Assembly: GCF_000689415.1 (NCBI RefSeq)
Contig: NZ_HG322950.1
Location: forward strand, 4,657,501 to 4,721,500
Direction: 5' to 3'
DNA length: 64,000 nt
From: Pseudomonas knackmussii B13
GTDB taxonomy: Bacteria > Pseudomonadota > Gammaproteobacteria > Pseudomonadales > Pseudomonadaceae
Positions 8,204-17,258 of the stretch are shown here, one piece after another; position 1 is the first letter of the stretch, and each line of letters starts with the position of its first letter. Position numbers and translations under genes: made by a program. Under the pieces are notes generated by a model that did not search any database, was not told the DNA's origin, and was given only the letters and a program-made list of their open reading frames with translations.

Positions 8204-8602
8204 TTACTGGGCGGGTGCGTTGGGGAACACCCGCTGGATGCGCTCGGCCAAGGCCATGGCGCGGTCGCTCTTGGTGAACAGCAGCAGGTAGTCGTGATCG
8301 GACTTGGCCGCCGGCGCGATGCGGAACTCCAACGGTCCCTGCACCACCTGCTGGCCGACCGGTACCTTGAAAGTCGCCACGCAGTTGAGCACGCCGCTCT
8401 CCCCGTCCTTCTCGGTCACGGCGCCCTCGCTCAGTTCGGCATCCTTGAGCAGTGAAGCACGCCCCTGCAACGGGCCATCGGTGAACACCTTCACCAACTG
8501 GTCGCGCATGTCCTTGCTGACGCAAGCCTCAGCATCCTTCTTTGCGCCACAGGCGCTGAGCAGCACCGCGGCGGCGATCAGGGGCAGCAACTTGTAGTTC
8601 AT
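8204..8602 (-). CDS. Hypothetical lipoprotein
   Basis: A 132-residue protein with a lipoprotein signal peptide (MNYKLLPLIAAAVLLSAC; lipobox LSAC, Cys18), so it should be lipid-anchored in the envelope. The mature part is about 115 residues with two more cysteines (ACVSKD and VLNCVATF), which could form a disulphide. I do not recognise a domain. It is monocistronic and convergent with the PuuD-like gene. Confidence 0.7.
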   Translation of the reverse strand: MNYKLLPLIAAAVLLSACGAKKDAEACVSKDMRDQLVKVFTDGPLQGRASLLKDAELSEGAVTEKDGESGVLNCVATFKVPVGQQVVQGPLEFRIAPAAKSDHDYLLLFTKSDRAMALAERIQRVFPNAPAQ

Positions 8603-8806
8603 CTTTTCCTCGGGACGGTCTTTGGTGCGGTTTGGAGTGCTTGGCGTAGGAAAAATTCCGGTGAATGCGATAGAAAAGTCTCCGCTGCCAGTAGGATTCC
8701 GGATAAATGGCCTTCAGCCATCATCCATGCTGCCGTTAACCGTACACGGATTATTGCGCCTGAAGGATCGCACGCACGCGCCCCGCCCTCTCCATCGGAG
8801 ACGACA

Positions 8807-9769
8807 ATGCAAGACGCCCCAAGCGATAACGACGTCTACAAGACCCTGCTGGAATCCACCCGGGCGATCCCCTGGAAGATCGACTGGAAGACCATGACCT
8901 TCGCCTACATCGGCCCGCAGATCGAGCAGTTGCTGGGTTGGAGCCAGTCCAGCTGGGTCGGCGTGAACGACTGGGCGGAGCGCATGCATCCGGAGGACCG
9001 CGACGCTGTGGTGGCCTTCTGCGTCTCGCAGTCCCAGGCCGGCACCGACCACGAGGCCGACTATCGCGCGCTCACCGCCGACGGCGACTACGTGTGGATC
9101 CGCGACGTGGTGCATGTGCAACGCGATGCCAACGGCGAGGTGCTGGCACTGATCGGCTTCATGTTCGATATCAGCGAACGCAAGCGAACCGAGCAGCAAC
9201 TGCTTCAGCTACAGAAACAGCTGGAGGAGTTTTCCTTCAAGGACGGCCTCACCGGCATCGCCAACCGGCGCATGTTCGACTCTGTGCTGCAGACCGAATG
9301 GGCCAGCGCGCAGCGCAGCGGCCAGCCGTTGTCCCTGGTGCTGCTGGATATCGATTATTTCAAGCAATACAACGACCACTACGGCCACATCCAGGGCGAT
9401 GAATGCCTGCGTAGCGTCGGCCAGGTCCTGCAGCAGGCGGTCAGCCGGCCGCGCGATTTCGTCGGCCGTTTCGGCGGCGAGGAGTTCGTGCTGATCCTGC
9501 CGGAGACCTCCGGGGAGTCGGCCATCCTGGTCGCCGAACACTGCCGGGCCCTGCTGCGCGAACGCTGCATTCCCCACGAGAAGTCCGCCATCGCCTCGCT
9601 GCTGACCATCAGCCTCGGCGTCGGCACCATCCAGCCCCGTCATGGCGAACGAGCGCTGGACTTCATCGAACAGGTCGACCGCCTGCTCTACAAGGCGAAG
9701 CAGAACGGCCGTAACCGCCTGGAAGCCGCCTGCTGGGGCAACGCCGAGCAACTGGCCGAGCAGGTTTGA
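8807..9769 (+). CDS. PAS-GGDEF diguanylate cyclase
   Basis: A 320-residue cytoplasmic protein. Residues ~10-125 form a PAS (PAS_3-like) sensor ending in the typical PAC segment FMFDISERKR. A short helical linker leads to a GGDEF domain (~150-315) with the active-site signature RFGGEEFVL. The product-inhibition I-site RPRD sits exactly five residues upstream, so both catalysis and feedback inhibition by c-di-GMP should work. GGAG precedes the ATG at 8807. No membrane segment is present, so the signal is intracellular; no cofactor residue is obvious. Its output is unknown, but c-di-GMP could feed into biofilm functions such as the pili encoded elsewhere in the window. Confidence 0.92.
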   Translation: MQDAPSDNDVYKTLLESTRAIPWKIDWKTMTFAYIGPQIEQLLGWSQSSWVGVNDWAERMHPEDRDAVVAFCVSQSQAGTDHEADYRALTADGDYVWIRDVVHVQRDANGEVLALIGFMFDISERKRTEQQLLQLQKQLEEFSFKDGLTGIANRRMFDSVLQTEWASAQRSGQPLSLVLLDIDYFKQYNDHYGHIQGDECLRSVGQVLQQAVSRPRDFVGRFGGEEFVLILPETSGESAILVAEHCRALLRERCIPHEKSAIASLLTISLGVGTIQPRHGERALDFIEQVDRLLYKAKQNGRNRLEAACWGNAEQLAEQV

Positions 9770-9779
9770 GGCGCCCGCC

Positions 9780-10670
9780 TCAACGCCACGCCCAGCGCAC
9801 TTTCGGGAGTCCCCAGCCGCGCTGCATCCCGGCCGCCGCCAGCAGGATGGCGGCCACGCCGAGCCACTGCACCAGGCCCAGGCGATGGCCGAACACGACC
9901 CAGTCGACCAGGATCGCCGAGACCGGGTAGATGAAGGAGAGCGCGCCGGTCAGCGTGGTCGGCAGCTTCTGGATGGCTCCGTAGAGCAGGATGTACATCA
10001 GCCCGGTGTGGATGATGCCCAGTGTCGCCAGGCTGGCCCAGGCCGATGGCTGTTGCGGCAGCGTGCTCAGGTTGGTCCAAGGCGCCAGCAGGAGTACGCC
10101 GGTGCACACCTGGATCAGCGCGATCAGGTGCGGCGGCACGCCCTGCAGGCGCTTGATGATCAGGGCCGCCAGCGCATAGAGGAAGGCCGCGCCCAGGGCC
10201 AGGAGGATGCCGCCCAGGTAGTCGCTGCCCTGCCCCGCGCCGCCATGGGCGCTGACGATGGCGAGCATGCCAACGAAGGACAGCGCCAGCCAGCCGAGTT
10301 TGCGCGCGCTGAGTTTCTCGCCGAGGAACAACGCCGCCAGCAGCACCAGCATGAAGGGCTGGGTGTTGTACACGGCGGTGCCGATGGAAATGGACGCGCG
10401 CGAATAGGAAGCGAACAGCAGCACCCAGTTGCCGACGATGGCCACGCCGCTGAGCAGCGCCAGGCCGAAGCTCGCCAGGCTCAGCACGCCCGGGCGCAAC
10501 AGCCCGAGCAGCGCGCAGGCGGCGAGCAGGGTGACGGCGCCGAACACGCAGCGCCAGAACACTACGTCCAGCACCGGTTGCCCGGAGATCAGCACCAGCC
10601 AGCCGATGGTGCCGCAGATCAGCATTGCCGCGGTCATCTCCAGCGTGCCGCGTTGAATCGACTTGTCCAT
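9780..10670 (-). CDS. EamA/DMT-family transporter
   Basis: A 296-residue inner-membrane protein with ten predicted helices arranged as two EamA repeats, typical of drug/metabolite exporters of the RhtA/YdcZ type. The second repeat begins near ALGAAFLYALAALIIKRL. It is divergent from an Lrp-family regulator gene 133 bp away, a common arrangement in which the regulator controls amino-acid export by the transporter. The substrate is not predictable from sequence. Confidence 0.85.
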   Translation of the reverse strand: MDKSIQRGTLEMTAAMLICGTIGWLVLISGQPVLDVVFWRCVFGAVTLLAACALLGLLRPGVLSLASFGLALLSGVAIVGNWVLLFASYSRASISIGTAVYNTQPFMLVLLAALFLGEKLSARKLGWLALSFVGMLAIVSAHGGAGQGSDYLGGILLALGAAFLYALAALIIKRLQGVPPHLIALIQVCTGVLLLAPWTNLSTLPQQPSAWASLATLGIIHTGLMYILLYGAIQKLPTTLTGALSFIYPVSAILVDWVVFGHRLGLVQWLGVAAILLAAAGMQRGWGLPKVRWAWR

Positions 10671-10803
10671 GGGAAGGTCTCCAGCAGGATGTGCCTACAG
10701 GATGCCAAGGCGCGCGGCAGCCTTCTATCGCATTACATAGGCGTATCTGCAGACTCGCCTTTACTATCAAGGCAACTCACGCACTTCACCTTACGAGCGC
10801 ACC

Positions 10804-11241
10804 ATGACCGACGAAATCGACCAACTGCTGATCGCCGCCCTGATGGATGACTCGCGCCTGTCGCTCAAGGCCCTGGCGCAGGTCAGCGGCCTCTCCGCCC
10901 CCAGCGTCGGCGAGCGCCTGCGCAAGCTGGAGGAGCGCGGGGTGATCCGCGGGTACACCCTGGAAATCGACCCGAAGGCCTTCGGCTATCTGCTCCAGGC
11001 CATCGTCCGCGTGCGCCCGCTGCCGGGCCGGCTGCATGAAGTGGAGCGGCTGATCCAGTCGATCCCCGAGTTCACCGAGTGCGACAAGATCACCGGCGAC
11101 GACTGCTTCGTCGCCCGTCTCTGCGTGCGCGACATGGAGCAGCTCGACGCCCTGCTCGACCGCCTCAACGGCCAGGCCGAGACCAACACCGCCATCGTCA
11201 AGAAAACCCCGGTCAAGCGCCGCCTGCCACCGATGACCTGA
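10804..11241 (+). CDS. Lrp/AsnC-family transcriptional regulator
   Basis: A 145-residue protein. The N-terminal winged helix-turn-helix (DDSRLSLKALAQVSGLSAPSVGERLRKLEERGVI) leads to a RAM/AsnC effector domain (~65-140) with the GDDCFVARLCVRDMEQLD stretch that forms the amino-acid pocket in this family. It would act as an octamer or dimer sensing an amino acid. Its likely target is the divergent DMT exporter, since the two genes share one 133-bp intergenic region. Confidence 0.9.
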   Translation: MTDEIDQLLIAALMDDSRLSLKALAQVSGLSAPSVGERLRKLEERGVIRGYTLEIDPKAFGYLLQAIVRVRPLPGRLHEVERLIQSIPEFTECDKITGDDCFVARLCVRDMEQLDALLDRLNGQAETNTAIVKKTPVKRRLPPMT

Positions 11242-11375
11242 AGCGCCGCGACAGGATCGGGCAAGAATCCGGCAGCATCGAGCGCCGTCCTTTTCGGCCG
11301 CTGCAACCATACTGGACGACGTTCGCCGCCCCCGGCGGAGCGGCGCCTTCCACTGCCCATCCCGAGGATCGCTCC

Positions 11376-12413
11376 ATGCGCTATAGAAAGTTCGGCAACA
11401 CCGGCCTGTTCGTCTCGGAACTGTGCCTGGGCACCATGACCTTCGGCGGCGAAGGCCAGCTCTGGAGCCAGATCGGCAAGCTGCAGCAGGCCGAGGCCGA
11501 GCAGTTGATCTCTACCGCCCTGGCAGCCGGCATCAACTTCATCGACACCGCCGACGTCTACTCCGAAGGCCGCTCCGAGCAGATCACCGGCCAGGCCCTG
11601 AAGAACCTCGGCGTGGCCCGCGAGGACGTGGTGGTCGCCACCAAGGTGTTCGGCGAAACCGGCACCCGCGGCGCCAACTCCCGCGGCCTGTCGCGCTACC
11701 ACATCGCAGGCGGGGTACAGGCCAGCCTGGAGCGTCTGCAACTCGACCACATCGACCTCTACCAGGTGCACGGCTTCGACCCGGCGACGCCAATCGAGGA
11801 AACCCTGCGCGCCCTCGACGACCTGGTGCGCCAGGGCCTGGTGCGCTACGTCGGTGTTTCCAACTGGGCGGCCTGGCAGATCATGAAGGCATTGGGCACT
11901 GCCGAGCGCCTGGGCCTGGCTCGCTTCGAATCGCTGCAGGCCTACTACAGCCTCGCCGGGCGCGACCTGGAGCGCGAGCTGGTGCCGCTGCTGCGCAGCG
12001 AGAAGGTCGGCCTGATGGTCTGGAGCCCCCTGGCCGGCGGGCTGCTCAGCGGCAAGTACGGACGCGGCCTGGACGCCGGGGCCGACAGCCGGCGCAGCCA
12101 GTTCGACTTCCCGCCGGTGAATCGCGAGCGCGCCTATGACTGCATCGACGCCATGCGTGGCATCGCCGAGGCCAAGGGCGTGACGGTGGCGCAAGTCGCT
12201 CTCGCCTGGTTGTTGCACCAGGAGGTAGTGACCAGCGTGATCATCGGCGCCAAGCGCCTGGAGCAACTGCAGGACAACCTTGCCGCCACCCAGGTGCAAC
12301 TGAGCGCCGAGGAGCTGGCCACACTAGATGCAGTCAGCGCGCTGCCGGCCGAATACCCCGGCTGGATGCTCGAACGCCAGGGCGAGTACCGGCGCGGCCA
12401 GCTGCGCGGTTGA
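11376..12413 (+). CDS. Aldo/keto reductase
   Basis: A 345-residue NADP-dependent oxidoreductase of the aldo/keto reductase superfamily (YajO/Tas-like subgroup). The TIM barrel shows INFIDTADVYSEGRSE (catalytic Asp and Tyr), VATKVFGETG (Lys), DLYQVHGFD (His) and the NADPH-binding VIIGAKRLEQLQDNL near the C-terminus. The start at 11376 gives MRYRKFGNTGLFVSELCLG, the standard N-terminus of the family. The physiological substrate is unknown. It lies downstream of the Lrp regulator on the same strand but with a 134-bp gap, so it is probably a separate unit. Confidence 0.9.
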   Translation: MRYRKFGNTGLFVSELCLGTMTFGGEGQLWSQIGKLQQAEAEQLISTALAAGINFIDTADVYSEGRSEQITGQALKNLGVAREDVVVATKVFGETGTRGANSRGLSRYHIAGGVQASLERLQLDHIDLYQVHGFDPATPIEETLRALDDLVRQGLVRYVGVSNWAAWQIMKALGTAERLGLARFESLQAYYSLAGRDLERELVPLLRSEKVGLMVWSPLAGGLLSGKYGRGLDAGADSRRSQFDFPPVNRERAYDCIDAMRGIAEAKGVTVAQVALAWLLHQEVVTSVIIGAKRLEQLQDNLAATQVQLSAEELATLDAVSALPAEYPGWMLERQGEYRRGQLRG

Positions 12414-12437
12414 GCCGAAGCCGGACGCGCCTGCCCC

Positions 12438-13202
12438 TTACTGGAAGGCCGCGTCGAGCAGCGCCGGCAGGACCACCCCGGCCGGCCCTTCCAGGCTGAA
12501 CTCGCGCGGCCCGTGCACGCTCACCGGCTGTGGATTGACGTGGGCAACCACGGCGCCGCTTTCGGCAGCCAGTTGCGGGATCATCGCCGCTGGCTGGACC
12601 ACGCCGGAGGTGCCGATGGACAGCAGGCAATCGCAGTCCTGCGCCGCTGCGAAGGCCGCCTGCAGCGCCGATTCCGGCAGCATTTCACCGAACCAGACCA
12701 CGCCCGGCCGCACGCGCTCCCCGCAGTGCAGGCAACGCGGCGGCTCCAGGCGGCGACCTTCTTCGGGCTCGCCCGGAGCACTCGACAAAGTGCCGTGGGG
12801 CATGCTGCAGGCCACACAGCGCGGCTGGTGCAGGCTGCCATGGAGATGGATGACTTCAGTGCTGCCGGCGCGCTCGTGGAGGTCGTCGACGTTCTGTGTC
12901 ACCAGCGTCAGGCGCGGCACGCAGGTCTCCAGTTCGGCGATGGCGTGGTGCGCGAGGTTGGGCTGCGCCGCCAGCACCTTCATGCGCCGCCATTCATACC
13001 AGCCCCAGACCAGCGTCGGGTCCTCTGCGAAGGCTTCGGGGGTAGCCAGCTGCGCTGGATCGAAGCGCTCCCAGAGCCCGCTCAGGGCGTCGCGGAAGGT
13101 GGGGATGCCGCTTTCGGCGGAAACGCCGGCTCCGGTAAACACCACCAGGTGGCGAGTCGTACGCAGGGCATCGAGAAGAACGTGGGGGAAGGTCGCGGAC
13201 AT
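12438..13202 (-). CDS. NAD-dependent protein deacylase, SIR2 family (CobB-like)
   Basis: A 254-residue sirtuin. It shows GAGVSAESGIPTFRD (NAD binding), TQNVDDLHERAG, the catalytic His in IHLHGSL, and four zinc Cys in CVAC...CLHC. YEWRR near residue 75 supplies the Tyr and Arg that in SIRT5/CobB-type enzymes recognise succinyl or malonyl lysine, so it may desuccinylate as well as deacetylate. The ATG at 13202 is preferred (AAGG eight bases upstream) over a GTG three codons earlier. No neighbour gene suggests a specific target. Confidence 0.9.
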   Translation of the reverse strand: MSATFPHVLLDALRTTRHLVVFTGAGVSAESGIPTFRDALSGLWERFDPAQLATPEAFAEDPTLVWGWYEWRRMKVLAAQPNLAHHAIAELETCVPRLTLVTQNVDDLHERAGSTEVIHLHGSLHQPRCVACSMPHGTLSSAPGEPEEGRRLEPPRCLHCGERVRPGVVWFGEMLPESALQAAFAAAQDCDCLLSIGTSGVVQPAAMIPQLAAESGAVVAHVNPQPVSVHGPREFSLEGPAGVVLPALLDAAFQ

Positions 13203-13287
13203 GCCGGGCACCTTGGCTGAGGAATGAGCCCGGCATTATTCGCGGCGCGCACCGGGTGGGGCAATGCGGCTTGCGCCTACGGAGATG

Positions 13288-13704
13288 TCAGACCCATCCG
13301 GCGAGTCGCAGCAGCCACCAGGCGAGGATCACCAGTTGTGCCAGGAAGCCGGCGAAACGCAGCCAGACGAACAGCGGCGAAGTGCTGATCAGGTGCATCA
13401 GCGACTGGAAGATTCGCGCGCCCAACAGCAGCGGCGCCAGCGGATCGGTGATCTGGGTCTGCCCGGTAACCATCGCGTAGAGCAGCGCGGCTGCGAACAG
13501 CGGCACATTCTCCACGCAGTTGGCATGGGCGCGCGCCAGGCGCTGGCCAAGGCCAGGCGTATTGCTGCCGTCGGCGGCGAAGGCGTTGACCGCCATGCGC
13601 CCGGACATGACCAGCAGGCCGCGCAGGTTGACCAGGAGGAAGACCAGCAGCAGGGTCCAGGCGACCAGGCCGAGCAAGGCGAAGGCGCTTGCGCTGAGAG
13701 ACAT
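13288..13704 (-). CDS. MAPEG-family membrane protein
   Basis: A 138-residue inner-membrane protein with four predicted helices and the MAPEG-type motif ARAHANCVENVPLFAAALL. Eukaryotic family members handle glutathione or eicosanoids; bacterial members such as this are mostly uncharacterised and may be glutathione transferase-like. A Shine-Dalgarno AAGGAG lies just upstream of the start on the minus strand. It is a single gene between the sirtuin and a DUF1615 lipoprotein. Confidence 0.82.
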   Translation of the reverse strand: MSLSASAFALLGLVAWTLLLVFLLVNLRGLLVMSGRMAVNAFAADGSNTPGLGQRLARAHANCVENVPLFAAALLYAMVTGQTQITDPLAPLLLGARIFQSLMHLISTSPLFVWLRFAGFLAQLVILAWWLLRLAGWV

Positions 13705-13796
13705 GGAGAAACTCCTTTTGTTGTTGTGATGGAGGAGAAGCCCCGTGACTGTAGAGAATCTAGAGCATTTGCTCTAGCCGTACTTTCGCCGAGCCG

Positions 13797-14936
13797 TCAG
13801 CCCTTTCCCGCCCGCGCCAGGCAGCGCTGGTAACGCTCGTCCACGCGCTGGGCGAACCAGGCGGTGGTCAGGTTGCGGGTGATCTTCGGGCTGTGCAGCG
13901 TGATGCCTGGCAGGATCGCCCGAGGCAGCGGCTTGCCTTCGCTCTTCTCGGCCAGGGCGAAGACCTTCGTGTACAGCCGCGACTCGGCGAACTCGGCGCG
14001 CTCGCCCTGCTCCAGCGCACGGCGGACTTCGCTGTCGCTCATGTCCAGGCGCTTGCCCAGGCTGCGCACGGCCAGTTCGGTGGCGCCAGCGGCGCTGCTG
14101 TCGTAGCGGATCAGGTCGCCATCCAGGGTCAGCGGAATGCCACTGGCGAGGCTCACCGCGCGCTGGAAGGCGGCATTACGGCTGGCGTACCAGCCGGCGT
14201 TGTAGTCGGCGAAACGGTACAGCGGCTGCGGGTAGTCCACCGGGTAGCCGAGCAGGTGGGCGGTGCCGAAATAGACCCCGCCGCGCCGGCTGAACACTTC
14301 CTGGCGGATGCTGCCCTTCAGCGGATAGGGGTAGCCCGCGGCGTGTTCCTCGGCGAAGGCCACGCTGACCTGCATGGGCCCGGCCGTATGCACCGGGTTG
14401 AAGCGGCCGAACAGCTGCTGGCCGAGCGGCACCATGCCGATGAAATCGTCGAAGATCGCGCTCAACTCGCGTTCGCTGCGCGCCTTGTCCAGGCGCTGGC
14501 TGTAGCTGCGGCCGTCCGGCGACTTCAGCGCCAGCGCGGCATCGAGCATGAAGTTCGGAACGTGCACAGCCGACGCGCGGCGCTGCATTTCACTTCGGGC
14601 GATGCCGCCAAGGTTGGGGACCTGCGGGTCGGCCTGCAGGTTGGACTCCTGCTCGGCCACCGCGATCACCGAGCAGAGGTTCTGCGTGCTCGGCTTGATC
14701 TTCTGGGCGGCGAAAGCCACCTGGATATCGGTCGCCCAGCCCTGCCGGTCCTTGACCGTGGCCGGCAGCAGGCGCACGAGGCTGGCGCGGACTTCGGCGG
14801 GCGTCGGCTCGGCAGCCTGGCGGGTCGATTGCGAGCTGCAGCCTGCCAGCGCGAGCAGCACGGCGCCCAGGGCCAGGATGCTGCGCAGCAGGCGGTTGGC
14901 ACCGGGAAGCACAGGCAATACGAGGGCATGGGACAT
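13797..14936 (-). CDS. DUF1615-family lipoprotein, lysozyme-like
   Basis: A 379-residue protein with an N-terminal lipoprotein signal (ALGAVLLALAGC; Cys near residue 33). The following domain fits DUF1615, which has a lysozyme-like appearance: AVAEQESNLQADP resembles the Glu-containing ES-N motif of lytic transglycosylases, followed later by FNPVHTAGPMQVSVAFAE, ADYNAGWYASRNAAFQ and the like. It may therefore cleave or bind peptidoglycan at the outer membrane, but activity is inferred. The next gene to the right is maiA, divergently transcribed. Confidence 0.72.
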   Translation of the reverse strand: MSHALVLPVLPGANRLLRSILALGAVLLALAGCSSQSTRQAAEPTPAEVRASLVRLLPATVKDRQGWATDIQVAFAAQKIKPSTQNLCSVIAVAEQESNLQADPQVPNLGGIARSEMQRRASAVHVPNFMLDAALALKSPDGRSYSQRLDKARSERELSAIFDDFIGMVPLGQQLFGRFNPVHTAGPMQVSVAFAEEHAAGYPYPLKGSIRQEVFSRRGGVYFGTAHLLGYPVDYPQPLYRFADYNAGWYASRNAAFQRAVSLASGIPLTLDGDLIRYDSSAAGATELAVRSLGKRLDMSDSEVRRALEQGERAEFAESRLYTKVFALAEKSEGKPLPRAILPGITLHSPKITRNLTTAWFAQRVDERYQRCLARAGKG

Positions 14937-15070
14937 CGAGGGCGGACTCCTTCCAGACGCGGCCCGGGCATCCTAAGCGCTGCGCCTGCGCAGGTCGAAT
15001 CTCTCCCTGGGGGCGTCTACGCTCTTGCCTGCTGCGCCAGGCGGTCAAGCAGGACTTGCCGATTCGCGAA

Positions 15071-15106
15071 AAATTACGCAGAGTGTAAAGAGATTACGAA
15101 AACAAC
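15071..15106 (+). promoter_or_regulatory. Conserved element upstream of maiA shared with hmgA
   Basis: AAATTACG-N6-GTAA-N3-GATTAC-N-AAAACAAC occurs here and, with identical spacing, at 18104-18139 upstream of hmgA. It is probably the binding region for the IclR-type regulator HmgR together with promoter parts. Two ATTAC boxes lie 20 bp (two helix turns) apart. Confidence 0.6.
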
Positions 15107-15148
15107 AGCGCCCGCGACGACGGGTGCGCAGCCTGCGAGCCAAGGTTC

Positions 15149-15775
15149 ATGGACCTCTACACCTACTATCGCTCCACCTCCTCCTACCGGGTGCGCATCG
15201 CCCTGGCGCTGAAGGGACTGGACGCCCGGCACCTGCCGGTGAACCTGCTGCAGGGCGAGCACCGCCAGGACGCCTACCGCGCCATCAACCCGCAAGGCCG
15301 CGTGCCAGCGCTGCGCACCGACGAAGGCGAGCTGCTGGTGCAGTCCCCGGCGATCATCGAATACCTGGAAGAACGCTTCCCCGAGCCCGCCCTGCTGCCG
15401 GCCGACCCGCTGCAGCGCGTGCACCAGCGTGGCGTGGCCGCGTTGATCGGCTGCGACATTCATCCGCTGCACAACGTCGCCGTGCTCAACCGCCTGCGCG
15501 GCCTGGGCATCGACGAAGACGGCGTCAACCAGTGGATCGCCCACTGGATCGGCGAGGGCCTCGCTGCCGTGGAAGCCCTGATCGGCGACGACGGTTTCTG
15601 CTTCGGCCAACCGGGCCTGGCCGACGTCTACCTGCTGCCGCAGCTGTACGCCGCCCGCCGCTTCAATGTGGACCTCGCGGCATTCCCGCGCATACTTCGG
15701 GTAGAGCGTCTGGCGCTGGAGCATCCGGCGTTCCGCCAGGCCCACCCCGACGCCCAGGCCGACAAGCCGGCCTGA
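15149..15775 (+). CDS. maiA: Maleylacetoacetate isomerase
   Basis: A 208-residue zeta-class glutathione transferase. The N-terminal thioredoxin-like domain carries STSSYRVRIALALKG, the zeta-class active-site stretch (normally SSC-x-WRVRIAL; here the Cys is Ser, a common bacterial variant with the preceding Ser retained). NPQGRVPALRTDEGELLVQSPAIIEYLEE forms the glutathione site. It isomerises maleylacetoacetate to fumarylacetoacetate in tyrosine and homogentisate breakdown. It is separated from hmgA-fahA here and instead precedes hpd, but the two blocks share an upstream element. CAAGG precedes the ATG. Confidence 0.92.
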   Translation: MDLYTYYRSTSSYRVRIALALKGLDARHLPVNLLQGEHRQDAYRAINPQGRVPALRTDEGELLVQSPAIIEYLEERFPEPALLPADPLQRVHQRGVAALIGCDIHPLHNVAVLNRLRGLGIDEDGVNQWIAHWIGEGLAAVEALIGDDGFCFGQPGLADVYLLPQLYAARRFNVDLAAFPRILRVERLALEHPAFRQAHPDAQADKPA

Positions 15776-15785
15776 GGAGCGCACC

Positions 15786-15881
15786 ATGCAAAGCCTCGGA
15801 TTCAAAGTCACCATCGGCGACTTCCTCGCCCGCAGCGTACGCGGCGTGCCCTGCTCGCCACCGCGTCAGCCGCGTTGCTGA
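15786..15881 (+). CDS. Small ORF between maiA and hpd (31 residues)
   Basis: The ATG at 15786 is preceded by GAGGAG, which overlaps the maiA stop, so translation is probably coupled. The product is 31 residues, begins MQSLGFKVTIGDFLARSVRG and ends in a Pro/Arg/Cys-rich tail with two Cys. There is no signal or membrane segment. It could be a leader peptide for hpd, a small functional protein or a gene remnant. I do not recognise it. A 7-bp hairpin follows it 25 bases downstream. Confidence 0.45.
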   Translation: MQSLGFKVTIGDFLARSVRGVPCSPPRQPRC

Positions 15882-15906
15882 GACACCCCACGACTTTACG
15901 AATCCC

Positions 15907-15926
15907 GGACGCGCGAGTACGCGTCC
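15907..15926 (+). promoter_or_regulatory. Hairpin in the hpd leader
   Basis: GGACGCG (15907-15913) pairs with CGCGTCC (15920-15926) around a six-base loop, ending 17 bases before the hpd start codon and just ahead of its ribosome site. It could modulate translation. No T-run follows, so it is not a terminator. Confidence 0.4.
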
Positions 15927-15943
15927 ACCGCGAGGAACACAAC

Positions 15944-17020
<1,077 letters not shown>

Positions 17021-17056
17021 CGCCAGACCGGCCTGCCGGCCGGATCGTGGATGAAT

Positions 17057-17243
17057 CCGCCCCTACGGAGGAAACACCCCACCTGTAGGAGCGGACCTTG
17101 TCCGCGATTTCGCACGTCTGGCGCGCTCCTGCACATGGCTCCGGTGCCGAGATGTTTCGCGGATGAGATCCGCTCCTACGGAGGAAACACCCCACCCGTA
17201 GGAGCGGCCCATGGCCGCGATTCGCGCGCATGGCGCGCTCCTA
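17057..17243. repeat. REP cluster with a 38-bp direct duplication
   Basis: The 38-base segment 17057-17094 (containing cctacggaggaaacacccca) recurs at 17170-17207 with two differences, 113 bp apart. Both copies run into gtaggagcgg palindromes with partners ending in cgctcctac. It fills the gap between convergent hpd and hmgR and may end both transcripts. Confidence 0.8.
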
Positions 17244-17258
17244 CAAGGCACCGCAGTT

